Shown piece by piece: positions 11,451 through 18,873 of a stretch of DNA of 64,000 nt. The stretch lies in NCBI RefSeq assembly GCF_947036865.1, contig NZ_CAMQSF010000002.1:124001-188000 (forward strand). Reading direction: 5' to 3'. The notes under the pieces are model-generated. The model worked only from the letters and a program-made list of their open reading frames with translations, did not search any database and was not told where the DNA came from. Source of the stretch: an uncultured Caulobacter sp. Lineage in GTDB: Bacteria > Pseudomonadota > Alphaproteobacteria > Caulobacterales > Caulobacteraceae. Position numbers and translations under genes: made by a program. Positions within the stretch are counted from its first letter, which is position 1, and the number at the start of each line of letters is the position of its first letter.

Positions 11451-11909
11451 CTAGCGTTTGCGCAGCTCGGGACAGGCGTCGGGCTCGGCCGTCCAGCTGA
11501 GACCGGCCACCTTCCAGGCGCCATCGGCCTTGGCCAGGGTGAAGATGTCGACGCCGCAGTGCAGCGTCTTGCCGTCGCGGGTGATCTCGTACGGCGCCGT
11601 CACGGTGGCCAGCGGGCCGCGACGCACGACCGTCGGCGACCACATCCACTCCCGCAGACCCGGCTTGATCCCCTTGCCGAAGCTGTCCTCGAAGGCGAAG
11701 CGCCGGACCTCGACCGATCCGTCAGGCTTGGGCGACAGCGCCATCATCGCGATATTGGGCAGGGAGGCGGCGCGCAGGGCGGCCGGATCGGCGGCTTGCA
11801 GCCCGTCGAAAAAGGCCTGGGCGGCGGCGAGGACGGCTTTCTCCTCGGGATCGGCGGGAGCCTGGACGGCGACCAGGGCGGCGGCGAACAACAGCGGTGA
11901 CAACGGCAT
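11451..11909 (-). CDS. Secreted SnoaL/NTF2-like protein of unknown function
   Basis: 152 residues. A short signal peptide (MPLSPLLFAAALVAVQAPA) is followed by an NTF2/SnoaL-like alpha-beta fold pattern: helix EKAVLAAAQAFFDGLQAADPAAL, then alternating strands ending in GAWKVAGLSW. This fold covers ketosteroid-isomerase-like and DUF4440-like proteins; no catalytic residues can be assigned. Likely periplasmic. It is 21 bases downstream of the lysoplasmalogenase gene on the same strand, so the two and YkvA may be co-transcribed. Confidence 0.7.
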   Translation of the reverse strand: MPLSPLLFAAALVAVQAPADPEEKAVLAAAQAFFDGLQAADPAALRAASLPNIAMMALSPKPDGSVEVRRFAFEDSFGKGIKPGLREWMWSPTVVRRGPLATVTAPYEITRDGKTLHCGVDIFTLAKADGAWKVAGLSWTAEPDACPELRKR

Positions 11910-11930
11910 GAACGGCTCCTCCGGCGGGGC

Positions 11931-12569
11931 TTACAGCGCCAGCATGCCCCAGCAGATCCCCGCCTGTCCGCCCCAATAGAGGCCCCAGACGGCCAGGGAG
12001 GTCAGGCGCGGCGAGCCTAGCAGCTTGGCGCCCTTGAAGAGCTCGAAGGACAGGATGGCGTCGGAGGCCATGAAGCCCAGGGCGCCGGCGGTGGTCGGCC
12101 AGGCGCGGGCCGGCAGCAGCAGGCTGGCGAGGACCATGCCGACGATGGCCAGGACATAGACGGCCACCGGGATCTTCAGCTTGCCCAGCGCGCCCCAGAG
12201 CGCTCGCAGCATCAGGGCGGCGGTCGCGCCGACCCCGGCCGCGGCGGGCCAGAACCAGGTCGGCGGCGCGCCGGACCGCTCCAGAAACAGCGGGATGTAG
12301 ACCAGATGGCCGACCAGGAAGGCGCCCAGGCCAAACGGCAGCCAGCGCTTGGGATCGCCGGCCAGAAAGGCGTCGCCCAGGGCGCAGAAGGCCAGGGCCA
12401 CGGCCAGCAACTCCGACCCCCCATCCAGATAGGCCAGCGCCGACAGCGCCGCGACCGACCCGGTCTTGACCAGGGTCCGCGCGAAGCCGACCGGCCGCGC
12501 GACGAAGATCAGGCCATAGGCGAGCGCGCTTCCCGCCGCGACCGCCCATAGCGCCGTCTCAGGCGTCAT
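11931..12569 (-). CDS. Lysoplasmalogenase / YhhN family membrane protein
   Basis: A 212-residue polytopic membrane protein with about seven to eight hydrophobic segments. The conserved polar patches GDAFLAG and FMASDAILSFELF match the YhhN (TMEM86) family, which hydrolyses the vinyl-ether bond of lysoplasmalogens; bacterial substrates are less clear. ATG 12569 overlaps the 3' end of the ykvA-like gene by 11 bases, implying translational coupling. Confidence 0.85.
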   Translation of the reverse strand: MTPETALWAVAAGSALAYGLIFVARPVGFARTLVKTGSVAALSALAYLDGGSELLAVALAFCALGDAFLAGDPKRWLPFGLGAFLVGHLVYIPLFLERSGAPPTWFWPAAAGVGATAALMLRALWGALGKLKIPVAVYVLAIVGMVLASLLLPARAWPTTAGALGFMASDAILSFELFKGAKLLGSPRLTSLAVWGLYWGGQAGICWGMLAL

Positions 12570-12969
12570 CGGACAGTCTGGTCAGGAAGGCCTGGGCCGC
12601 CTCCCTGTGGCGGGGCTTGACCGTCTTGCCCAGGATGGCGACCACCGCCGCGATCACCGCCGCGTCGTCGGTGAAGCCGATCACCGGCAGGATGTCGGGA
12701 ATGGCGTCGGTGGGCAGCACGAAATAGGCGAGCGCCGCCAGGATCATGCCCTTGGCCGCCGTCGGGGTTTCGGGATCGCGGGCCGCCCACCAGACCGACA
12801 GGGCGTCGGCGGCGAACGGAACCTTGGCGGCGACCTGGCGGATCTTTGGCAGGAAGCCGCGTCGCACCCGCTCCTCGTTGACTCGCACGGTCCGCGGAAC
12901 CAGGGCCTTGGCGGGATCCAGCACGTCGTTGACGTTTACGTCGGGGGACGGTTTGGCGTCGGCGCTCAT
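12559..12969 (-). CDS. YkvA family protein (DUF1232)
   Basis: 136 residues from ATG 12969; the frame is open to a TTG at 12990 but GAGG lies suitably before the ATG. The core PKGMILAALAYFVLPTDAIP form (here AKGMILAALAYFVLPTDAIP) followed by DILPVIGFTDDAAVIAAV is the DUF1232 signature, with one or two membrane-buried helices. Function unknown; members are often next to envelope genes. It overlaps the start of the lysoplasmalogenase gene by 11 bp. Confidence 0.88.
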   Translation of the reverse strand: MSADAKPSPDVNVNDVLDPAKALVPRTVRVNEERVRRGFLPKIRQVAAKVPFAADALSVWWAARDPETPTAAKGMILAALAYFVLPTDAIPDILPVIGFTDDAAVIAAVVAILGKTVKPRHREAAQAFLTRLSDDA

Positions 12970-13039
12970 CGGGATAAACCTCGCTTCCAACCGATCCTAA
13001 ACGCGAACCCATCTAACGCGAAACCCAGGGGAAACGCTC

Positions 13040-13822
13040 ATGAAACTCGACAATACCGTCGCCGCCGTCGTCACCGGGGGCGCTTCGGGCCTCGGCGAGG
13101 CCACCGCCCGCGCCCTGGCCGCCCAGGGCGTCAAGGTCGCCATCTTCGACATGAACGAAGCGCGCGGCGAACAGGTCGCGGCCGAGATCGGCGGCGTCTT
13201 CTGCAAGGTCAATGTGACCAGCGACGCCGACGTCGACGCCGGCTTCGAGAAGGCCCGCGCCGCCCACGGCCAGGAGCGGATCCTGGTCAACTGCGCCGGC
13301 ACCGGCAACGCCGCCAAGACCGCCAGCCGCGACAAGCAGACCGGCGAGACCAAGCACTTCCCGCTCGACGCCTTCGACCGCATCATCCAGATCAACCTGG
13401 TCGGCACCTTCCGCTGCATCGCCAAGTCGGCCAAGGGCATGCTGGACCTCGAGCCGCTGGAGGACGGCGAGCGCGGCGCGATCGTCAACACCGCCAGCGT
13501 CGCGGCCGAGGATGGTCAGATGGGCCAGGCGGCCTATTCGGCGTCGAAGGGCGGCGTGGTCGGCATGACCCTGCCGATCGCCCGCGACCTGATGGGCGAG
13601 GGCATCCGCGTCAACACCATTCTGCCGGGCATCTTCAACACCCCGCTGATGAACGGCGCGCCCGAGGCGGTGAAGGCGGGCCTGGCGGCCTCGGTGCCGT
13701 TCCCCAAGCGCCTGGGCAACCCCGAGGAATACGCCCAGCTGGCCCTGACGATGATCACCTGCGGCTACTTCAACGGCGAGGACGTGCGCCTGGACGGCGG
13801 CATCCGCATGGCGCCGCGGTAG
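13040..13822 (+). CDS. SDR family oxidoreductase, 3-hydroxyacyl-CoA dehydrogenase type II-like
   Basis: 260 residues. The Rossmann NAD(P) motif TGGASGLG is at 13-20, NCAG follows, and the active-site YSASK follows the catalytic Ser in NTASVAAEDGQ. The FDMNEARGEQ acidic end of strand 2 suggests NAD preference. Overall it resembles HSD17B10-type 3-hydroxyacyl-CoA dehydrogenases, which act in beta-oxidation of short or branched chains. GGGGAAACGC precedes the ATG. It starts 70 bp from the divergent ykvA gene and ends at a C/G palindrome pair. Confidence 0.9.
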   Translation: MKLDNTVAAVVTGGASGLGEATARALAAQGVKVAIFDMNEARGEQVAAEIGGVFCKVNVTSDADVDAGFEKARAAHGQERILVNCAGTGNAAKTASRDKQTGETKHFPLDAFDRIIQINLVGTFRCIAKSAKGMLDLEPLEDGERGAIVNTASVAAEDGQMGQAAYSASKGGVVGMTLPIARDLMGEGIRVNTILPGIFNTPLMNGAPEAVKAGLAASVPFPKRLGNPEEYAQLALTMITCGYFNGEDVRLDGGIRMAPR

Positions 13823-13829
13823 TAAAAAG

Positions 13830-13933
13830 CCCTCCCCCTTGATGGGGGAGGGTTGGGTGGGGGTGGCAGGACCTCGCAAACGGAACCGCCGCGACACCCC
13901 CATCCCCGACCCTTCCCCCATCAAGGGGGAAGG
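13830..13933. repeat. Paired C/G-tract palindromes (repeat family)
   Basis: Unit 1 (13830-13852) is CCCTCCCCC, TTGAT, GGGGGAGGG. Unit 2 (13911-13933) is CCTTCCCCC, ATCAA, GGGGGAAGG. Loops TTGAT and ATCAA are reverse complements, so the two units also pair with one another. It sits between two convergent genes and may act as a terminator. Same family as 2555-2703, and the single hairpin 8084-8110 is similar. Confidence 0.7.
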
Positions 13934-13949
13934 GGGCCATGGCGACGAC

Positions 13950-14540
13950 CTACTTCTGTTCCGGCCGCACGATCGAGCTGGCGAGGTTGGCCATGATCTC
14001 GCGGGCGTCGTAGGCGCGCGGATCGCCCTCGGGCTTGCGGCCCTTGTGCATTACGATTTCCGCGCCGGCCTCGAACTTCTCGACGGTGCGGATCTGGGCG
14101 CGGTCGGCGAAGAAGGGGTCGCCCCAGAACGGGTCCCAGGTGCGCCAGCCATAGCCGCCGCCGTAGTAGCGCCACGACGGACGCCAGTAACCGTAGGGAT
14201 AGCCCCAGCCGAAGGCGGGGCGAGCGAACGGATCGGGTTCGACATAGGTGCGCTGGGTCTTGTCGGTGCGGTGGTCCGCGGTCTCGAACCAGTCATAGCC
14301 CTGCTGGGTCGTCAGCTCGGCCGACCGATAGAGCAGGTAGCGCTCGACGGTCTCGCGCGAGGTCAGGGTGTTGCCCGCGAAGCTGACGCGGAAACGATTT
14401 TCTTCCAGCCTCTGTTCGGAGAAGCCGCCGGTGACGCCGCCGGACGTGACGCGCGGCTGGTAAGGCGTCGGGGTGGCGCAGGCGGAAAGACCGGCGGCGA
14501 TCACCAGGGCGGCGGCCACGGCGGCCTTCTTCATGGACAT
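13950..14540 (-). CDS. DUF4136-like lipoprotein (CC0125/CC1285 type)
   Basis: 196 residues from ATG 14540 (GGGAG seven bases before). The lipobox LSAC follows a signal peptide (AAVAAALVIAAGLSAC), so it is a lipid-anchored envelope protein. A central aromatic-glycine-rich stretch contains FGWGYPYGYWRPSWRYYGG. The pattern SEQRLEENRFRVSFAGN and the C-terminal AREIMANLASSI match the small lipoprotein family that I associate with Caulobacter. Function unknown. Confidence 0.82.
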   Translation of the reverse strand: MSMKKAAVAAALVIAAGLSACATPTPYQPRVTSGGVTGGFSEQRLEENRFRVSFAGNTLTSRETVERYLLYRSAELTTQQGYDWFETADHRTDKTQRTYVEPDPFARPAFGWGYPYGYWRPSWRYYGGGYGWRTWDPFWGDPFFADRAQIRTVEKFEAGAEIVMHKGRKPEGDPRAYDAREIMANLASSIVRPEQK

Positions 14541-14636
14541 GACGTGCTCCCTCAAGCGGAGTCCTTGGCGTTTAGACCACAACTCTGGCCGGGCTTTGTG
14601 GTTTCGCCAAGGCGCCGTTTGATACAGGCTCGTAAC

Positions 14637-15269
14637 CTAGCCGCGCGAGACGATCAGCCCGGCCGCGGCGATCAGCAGCACGCCGACCAGCAGCGCGAAC
14701 GCCCGGCGAAAGCCCGGCTCGTTCATCCGGGCCGAGAGGGCCGCCCCGCTGAGGCCGTAGCTGGACATGCTGATCAGGTCCATGCCGATGGTGGCGCAGG
14801 CGAACATGACCAGCTGTGGGGCCAGCGGTCGCTCGACGTCCAGGAACGGCGGCAGGACGGCCGAGAAGAACAGTAGGATCTTCGGATTGGCGATCTGAAC
14901 CGTGAAGCCGTCCAGAAACGCCGACCGGCTCGTCCGCACCGCCGCCGAGGCTTGGCTTTCGGCGTTTCGGATCGCGCTCCACAGCGACTTCAGGCCCAGC
15001 CAGACGAGATAGGCGGCGCCGGCCAGGGCCAGGACATGAAAGGCCTTGGGAAAGGCGACGATCAGCGCGCCCAGGCCCAGGGCCGAGCACGCGAACCAGA
15101 CGAGCGTGGCGCTGTTCATGCCCAGAACGCCCAGCAGCGCCGCGCCCTTCCCGCGCGCCATGCCGGTGGCGATGGCGAACAGGTTGGCCGGTCCCGGCGT
15201 GAGGGCCATGACGAACATGGCGACCAGGAAGGCGCCGTAGCGGGCGGGATCGACGGGCAGGTGGTCCAT
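14637..15269 (-). CDS. LysE family exporter
   Basis: A 210-residue, roughly six-helix inner-membrane protein. The N-terminal MALTPGPANLFAIATGMARGKGAALLG is the LysE/RhtB signature (PGPN motif, here PGPAN). GLKSLWSAIRNAE and GFTVQIANPKILLFF also match. Exports amino acids or small metabolites; substrate not assignable. It lies 36 bp downstream of the MAPEG-family gene on the same strand. Confidence 0.92.
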   Translation of the reverse strand: MDHLPVDPARYGAFLVAMFVMALTPGPANLFAIATGMARGKGAALLGVLGMNSATLVWFACSALGLGALIVAFPKAFHVLALAGAAYLVWLGLKSLWSAIRNAESQASAAVRTSRSAFLDGFTVQIANPKILLFFSAVLPPFLDVERPLAPQLVMFACATIGMDLISMSSYGLSGAALSARMNEPGFRRAFALLVGVLLIAAAGLIVSRG

Positions 15270-15305
15270 GACGCGGGTATAGGCCCCGCGTCGTGAGCGT
15301 CCAAG

Positions 15306-15713
15306 CTAGGCGCCGATGACCACGAGCACCCAGATCGCCCGACCCAGCGCGCCGAACAGCAGCACCGCCGTGGCCAGGGCCTGGATGATGAAGCCGACCT
15401 CGCGCTTCTTCGGGTCGGCGGCGTAGCCCAGGGCGTAGACGATCCGGCCGAGCATCCAGACGACGCCGAGGCCGGCGGCCACCAGGTCGTTCCAATAGAC
15501 GGCGAACAGCCACAGCGACGGCAGATAGATCACCAGCCACTCGACGGTGTTGGCCTGGATCCGCAGGTGGCGCTCGAGTTCCGGGTGCCCCGTCATCGCC
15601 GGCGCGTCGATCCCGGTCCGACGGCGCGCCCCGCCGATGCGGAAGATCATCCAGACATAGACCAGCAGGGACAGCAGGGTGACGATCGCCACCAGGGCGT
15701 GGGACTGATGCAT
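15306..15713 (-). CDS. MAPEG family membrane protein
   Basis: 135 residues with four hydrophobic helices and the MAPEG segment HLRIQANTVEWLVIYLP (family consensus R-x-x-x-N-x-x-E). Eukaryotic members are glutathione-dependent membrane enzymes of eicosanoid and xenobiotic metabolism; bacterial functions are mostly undefined. ATG 15713 follows AGGAAAAGAACACCA. Probably co-transcribed with the LysE-family gene. Confidence 0.9.
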   Translation of the reverse strand: MHQSHALVAIVTLLSLLVYVWMIFRIGGARRRTGIDAPAMTGHPELERHLRIQANTVEWLVIYLPSLWLFAVYWNDLVAAGLGVVWMLGRIVYALGYAADPKKREVGFIIQALATAVLLFGALGRAIWVLVVIGA

Positions 15714-15885
15714 TGGTGTTCTTTTCCTCCCGGCGGCTTTTCGGGCCGCTCCGCGATGATCCTAGCCGTATTCGTCCGGAGTTTGCACGCGCGCGCGTTC
15801 GGCCTAGACCTAGAGGCGCGGGAACCCGGCGGGCGCTTCGTTCGCTCCCTTAGCCGACGATCCTCATTCGCGGAGGCTTGAGGCC

Positions 15886-16086
15886 ATGCGTGTGGACTCC
15901 ACGGCGATCGCCGAAATCGACTACACCCCCGAACACGGCAAGCTGTTCGTGACGTTCCAGGACGGCGATGAGTACGTCTATGTCGGCGTCCCCGAGCGGG
16001 TGAGCCAGGCCTTCCTGCGCGCGCCGTCGAAGGGGCGGTTCTTCCAACGGATGATCCGGGATCGGTATCCGTATAATCGGGTGTGA
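15886..16086 (+). CDS. KTSC domain protein
   Basis: A 66-residue single-domain protein. The pattern VDSTAIAEIDYTPEHGKLFVTFQDGDEYVYVGVP then SQAFLRAPSKGRFF matches the KTSC domain, a small beta-rich module named from lysyl-tRNA synthetase fusions whose role is not established. GGAGG lies 11 bases upstream of the ATG. It stands just upstream of the lower-GC module, 53 bp before it, but its own base composition is like that of the host genes. Confidence 0.82.
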   Translation: MRVDSTAIAEIDYTPEHGKLFVTFQDGDEYVYVGVPERVSQAFLRAPSKGRFFQRMIRDRYPYNRV

Positions 16087-16139
16087 ATACGGGTAAGCTC
16101 TACCATTGCGCGCATTGTGGTTGGTGTTAAGCTGGTAGG

Positions 16140-16559
16140 GTGGACGCCGACCAACCGCTCACCGCTGACGCCTTTCTCCGGATGGTCGAGAGCAAGCGCG
16201 CTGTTGCGCTCTCCATGGTGGACAATCGGCTGGCTTGTCGCGAGGCGTGGATGGCGGCCGGTTTTGCTGTCGAGTTCGCTTTAAAGGCTCTTATCATCAG
16301 GCGGGAGCGCCTGAACTCCTGGCCTTCGAAAGAGAGTAGGCCGGAACTCTACACCCACAACCTACGGGGCCTGTTTGAAGCCGCCGGGATCGACTTGCAT
16401 GCTGCGCCAAAGTCGCTCAGGGGCGCCATTCGTACGGTCTTGGACTGGAACCGAGCACACGAGTATAGTTCTGGCAGGATGAGCCGAGCGAACGCGCGGA
16501 GTATGGTTGCTGCAGCCCTTGATCCAGAAGGAGTGGTGGCTTGGCTAGGCACGCTTTGA
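16140..16559 (+). CDS. HEPN-like helical protein
   Basis: 139 residues from GTG 16140 (GGTAGG just before). It is all-helical by inspection. Helix AWMAAGFAVEFALKALIIRRE followed by RPELYTHNLRGLFEAAG matches the HEPN pattern, where a basic-x4-6-His segment precedes an L-x-x-L helix; the candidate R-x5-H is Arg61/His67 by my count. HEPN proteins are often RNases or partners of minimal nucleotidyltransferases. GC content falls to roughly 52-60 percent in parts, against about 68 percent around it. The family call is inference; no close relative is recognised. Its end overlaps the next gene by 19 bp. Confidence 0.6.
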   Translation: MDADQPLTADAFLRMVESKRAVALSMVDNRLACREAWMAAGFAVEFALKALIIRRERLNSWPSKESRPELYTHNLRGLFEAAGIDLHAAPKSLRGAIRTVLDWNRAHEYSSGRMSRANARSMVAAALDPEGVVAWLGTL

Positions 16560-17041
16560 TCGAGATGGAGCGGAAGCTCAAGGCCGGCCGCGAATACGCG
16601 GCCGCTTTGAAGAAGCTTGGCTTTGTTCCAGATGCGCTCGTCTGGGCCAGTCCTGGCGGTGAGGCAAAGCCTGTTAACCCCGACCATCAGTTGGAACTTC
16701 TAATCGTGTCTAGCTGGGTTGATAACGTTGGACCGAAGGCGATCTACGATCTGCTCTTCGAGGCTTACGAGTTCAGTGCGACGCCCCAGGAGGTTGATCC
16801 CTTCATCGTGAGCCTATTCAGCCCCGAGACTCAGGTCGCAAAAGATTTGTGGGGTGCGATTCACACGTTACGCACCGAGCCGCTAGGCGACGATGCGCGG
16901 CCGATGTTCGTGCTGGGAATGCTGGACTACGCGACAATACCGGACTGGATCATCTCGTACCGCACTTCGAAGTCCAATCACTTCGCGGACTTGCGACGAT
17001 TCCATGCGTTTCAAAACAACGTAGCTAAGCTTGCTGCCTAG
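16541..17041 (+). CDS. Hypothetical protein, partner of the HEPN-like gene; degenerate nucleotidyltransferase-like segment
   Basis: 166 residues. TTG 16541 is likely the start: AGAAGGAG ends seven bases before it, inside the upstream gene, implying translational coupling; ATG 16565 is the alternative. The segment WASPGGEAKPVNPDHQLELLIV, then GPKAIYDLLFEAYE and EVDPFIVSLFS, is laid out like a minimal nucleotidyltransferase (GS-x-ARG...S-D-x-D-L), but GS has become AS and the two Asp positions read Gln and Glu. If that alignment is right the enzyme is inactive. Low GC (about 50-57 percent) suggests transfer. No confident homologue. Confidence 0.6.
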   Translation: MARHALIEMERKLKAGREYAAALKKLGFVPDALVWASPGGEAKPVNPDHQLELLIVSSWVDNVGPKAIYDLLFEAYEFSATPQEVDPFIVSLFSPETQVAKDLWGAIHTLRTEPLGDDARPMFVLGMLDYATIPDWIISYRTSKSNHFADLRRFHAFQNNVAKLAA

Positions 17042-17046
17042 TGGCG

Positions 17047-17073
17047 TGCGCCGCCGGAAAAACCGGCGGCGCA
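17047..17073. terminator. Hairpin between convergent genes (argG side and HEPN-module side)
   Basis: A perfect 11-bp stem (TGCGCCGCCGG / CCGGCGGCGCA) around an AAAAA loop. It lies between the stop of the 16541 gene and the stop of argG, so it can serve both strands, although no T-run follows on either. Confidence 0.6.
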
Positions 17074-17084
17074 GCTAACCCGGC

Positions 17085-18311
17085 CTAGCCGCGCTTGTCG
17101 CGCTTGGCCAGAACCCGCAGGCGCAGGGCGTTCAGCTTGATGAAGCCGCCGGCGTCGCGGTGGTCGTAGGCGACCTTGCCTTCCTCGAAGGTGACCAGGT
17201 CCTGGTCGTACAGCGAGTTCGGGCTCTCTCGGCCGATGACGGTGACATTGCCCTTGTAGAGCTTGACCCGCACCCGGCCGGCGACCTTCTGCTGGCTGTA
17301 GTCGATGGCGGCCTGCAGCATCTCGCGCTCGGGCGAGAACCAGAAGCCGTTATAGACGAGCGAAGCGTACTTCGGCATCAGCTCGTCCTTCAGGTGCATG
17401 GCGCCGCGGTCCAGCGTGATGCTCTCGATACCGCGGTGGGCGGCCAAGAGGATCGTGCCGCCGGGGGTCTCGTAGACGCCGCGCGACTTCATGCCGACGA
17501 AGCGGTTCTCGACCAGGTCCAGACGGCCGACGCCGTTGTCGCGGCCCAGTTCGTTCAGCTTGGTCAGCAGGGTCGCCGGGCTCATCGCCACGCCGTCGAT
17601 GGCGACCGGGTCGCCCTTTTCGAAGTCGATGGTGATGATGGTCGGCTTGTCCGGCGCGTCCTCCGGCGCGATCGTGCGCATGTGGACGAACTCGGGAGCC
17701 TCGACCGCCGGGTCCTCCAGGACCTTACCTTCCGACGAGCTGTGGAGCAGGTTGGCGTCGACGCTGAACGGCGCCTCGCCGCGCTTGTCCTTGGTGATCT
17801 GGATCTGGTGCTTCTCGGCGAAGTCCAGCAGGGCCTCGCGGGACTTGAAGTCCCACTCGCGCCAGGGGGCGATCACGGTGATGTCGGGCTCGAGGCCGTA
17901 ATAGCCGAGCTCGAAGCGGACCTGGTCGTTGCCCTTGCCGGTCGCGCCGTGGCTGACGGCGTCGGCGCCGGTCTTGCGGGCGATCTCGATCTGCTTCTTG
18001 GCGATCAGCGGCCGGGCGATCGAGGTGCCCAGCAGGTACTGGCCCTCATAGACCGTGTTGGCGCGGAACATCGGGAAGACGTAGTCGCGCACGAACTCCT
18101 CGCGGACGTCCTCGATGAAGATGTTTTCGGGCTTCACGCCGGCCGCCAGGGCCTTGGCGCGGGCCGGCTCGATCTCCTCGCCCTGGCCGAGGTCCGCCGT
18201 GAAGGTCACGACCTCGGCGTTGTGCTCGGTCTGCAGCCACTTGAGGATGATCGAGGTGTCGAGGCCGCCCGAATAGGCGAGCACGACCTTCTTCACGGGC
18301 TTGTCGGCCAT
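17085..18311 (-). CDS. argG: Argininosuccinate synthase
   Basis: Joins citrulline and aspartate with ATP in arginine biosynthesis. 408 residues from ATG 18311, chosen because GGAAGGGA precedes it and [20 protein letters not shown] is the family N-terminus; the frame is open further upstream. The ATP pyrophosphatase loop AYSGGLDTS and the substrate-binding [13 protein letters not shown] are present. Monocistronic, ending at the hairpin 17047-17073. A 17-base motif in its leader also occurs before glmS. Confidence 0.97.
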   Translation of the reverse strand: MADKPVKKVVLAYSGGLDTSIILKWLQTEHNAEVVTFTADLGQGEEIEPARAKALAAGVKPENIFIEDVREEFVRDYVFPMFRANTVYEGQYLLGTSIARPLIAKKQIEIARKTGADAVSHGATGKGNDQVRFELGYYGLEPDITVIAPWREWDFKSREALLDFAEKHQIQITKDKRGEAPFSVDANLLHSSSEGKVLEDPAVEAPEFVHMRTIAPEDAPDKPTIITIDFEKGDPVAIDGVAMSPATLLTKLNELGRDNGVGRLDLVENRFVGMKSRGVYETPGGTILLAAHRGIESITLDRGAMHLKDELMPKYASLVYNGFWFSPEREMLQAAIDYSQQKVAGRVRVKLYKGNVTVIGRESPNSLYDQDLVTFEEGKVAYDHRDAGGFIKLNALRLRVLAKRDKRG

Positions 18312-18396
18312 GAGCGGGTCCCTTCCGGAGAGAAACACAAAGTCGCGCGCCTTCAACGGGATCAGGACGCGCGGGTCAAGCTCTAATGAGCCCGGC

Positions 18397-18510
18397 TAGA
18401 GCGTGACGCCGAAAGTGGGAACCGGTTTCGGCGCGAGTCACGCTCTAAGTATTTGATTTAGAGCCTCGTTATCGCCTCAAAACGATTCCGTTTTGACGCG
18501 CGAGGCTCTA
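18397..18510. repeat. Two tandem palindromic intergenic repeats
   Basis: Unit 1 (18397-18447) begins TAGAGCGTGAC and ends GTCACGCTCTA, with an inner CGCCGAAA/TTTCGGCG stem. Unit 2 (18459-18510) has TAGAGCCTCG/CGAGGCTCTA arms and an inner TCAAAACG-ATTC-CGTTTTGA stem. The TAG stop of the following minus-strand gene lies inside unit 2. These look like a dispersed alphaproteobacterial intergenic repeat class. Confidence 0.75.
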
Positions 18511-18870
18511 GAGTTGACCCTCGTCCTGCAGCGTCTTGATGACGAAACGCAGGTGGAACAGCTGGGAGAGACCAAGGCTGGCGGCGAGGGTCGTGCGGAC
18601 CAGGAACACGATCAGGGCCCGGGTCGGGTCGGCGGTGAAGGTCGCCTGGGTCAGGGTGAAGGACAGCAGCAGCGCGATCGCGATCAGGGGAATGGCCAGC
18701 AGGCCCAGCGGCTTGGGCGCGCGCCAGGCGGGCTTGCCGTCGGCGCCCCAGAGCATCGGGATCGAAACGCCCCGGGGAATCCGCTTCCACGCGCCCTGGG
18801 CGGTGGCGGCGATGATGGCCAGGGCGGCGATCGACAGGCCGTCGCCCAGAACGCGCAGGGTGGTTTCCAT
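18508..18870 (-). CDS. Small hypothetical membrane protein downstream of kup
   Basis: 120 residues with three or four hydrophobic segments (LSIAALAIIAATAQG, LGLLAIPLIAIALLLSFTL, ALIVFLVRTTLAASLGLSQ). No family recognised. Its ATG is three bases after the kup stop, so it is almost surely co-translated with kup and could be an accessory of that transporter, though this is inference from position only. Its stop codon lies in a palindromic repeat. Confidence 0.7.
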   Translation of the reverse strand: METTLRVLGDGLSIAALAIIAATAQGAWKRIPRGVSIPMLWGADGKPAWRAPKPLGLLAIPLIAIALLLSFTLTQATFTADPTRALIVFLVRTTLAASLGLSQLFHLRFVIKTLQDEGQL

Positions 18871-18873
18871 CGC

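Noticed and set aside
12969-12990. TTG start of the ykvA-like gene at 12990
   Set aside because: ATG 12969 has a better ribosome site and the family does not include the extra seven residues.
14541-14582. Upstream extension of the DUF4136-like lipoprotein
   Set aside because: The extension would put charged residues before the signal peptide; ATG 14540 has GGGAG at the right distance.
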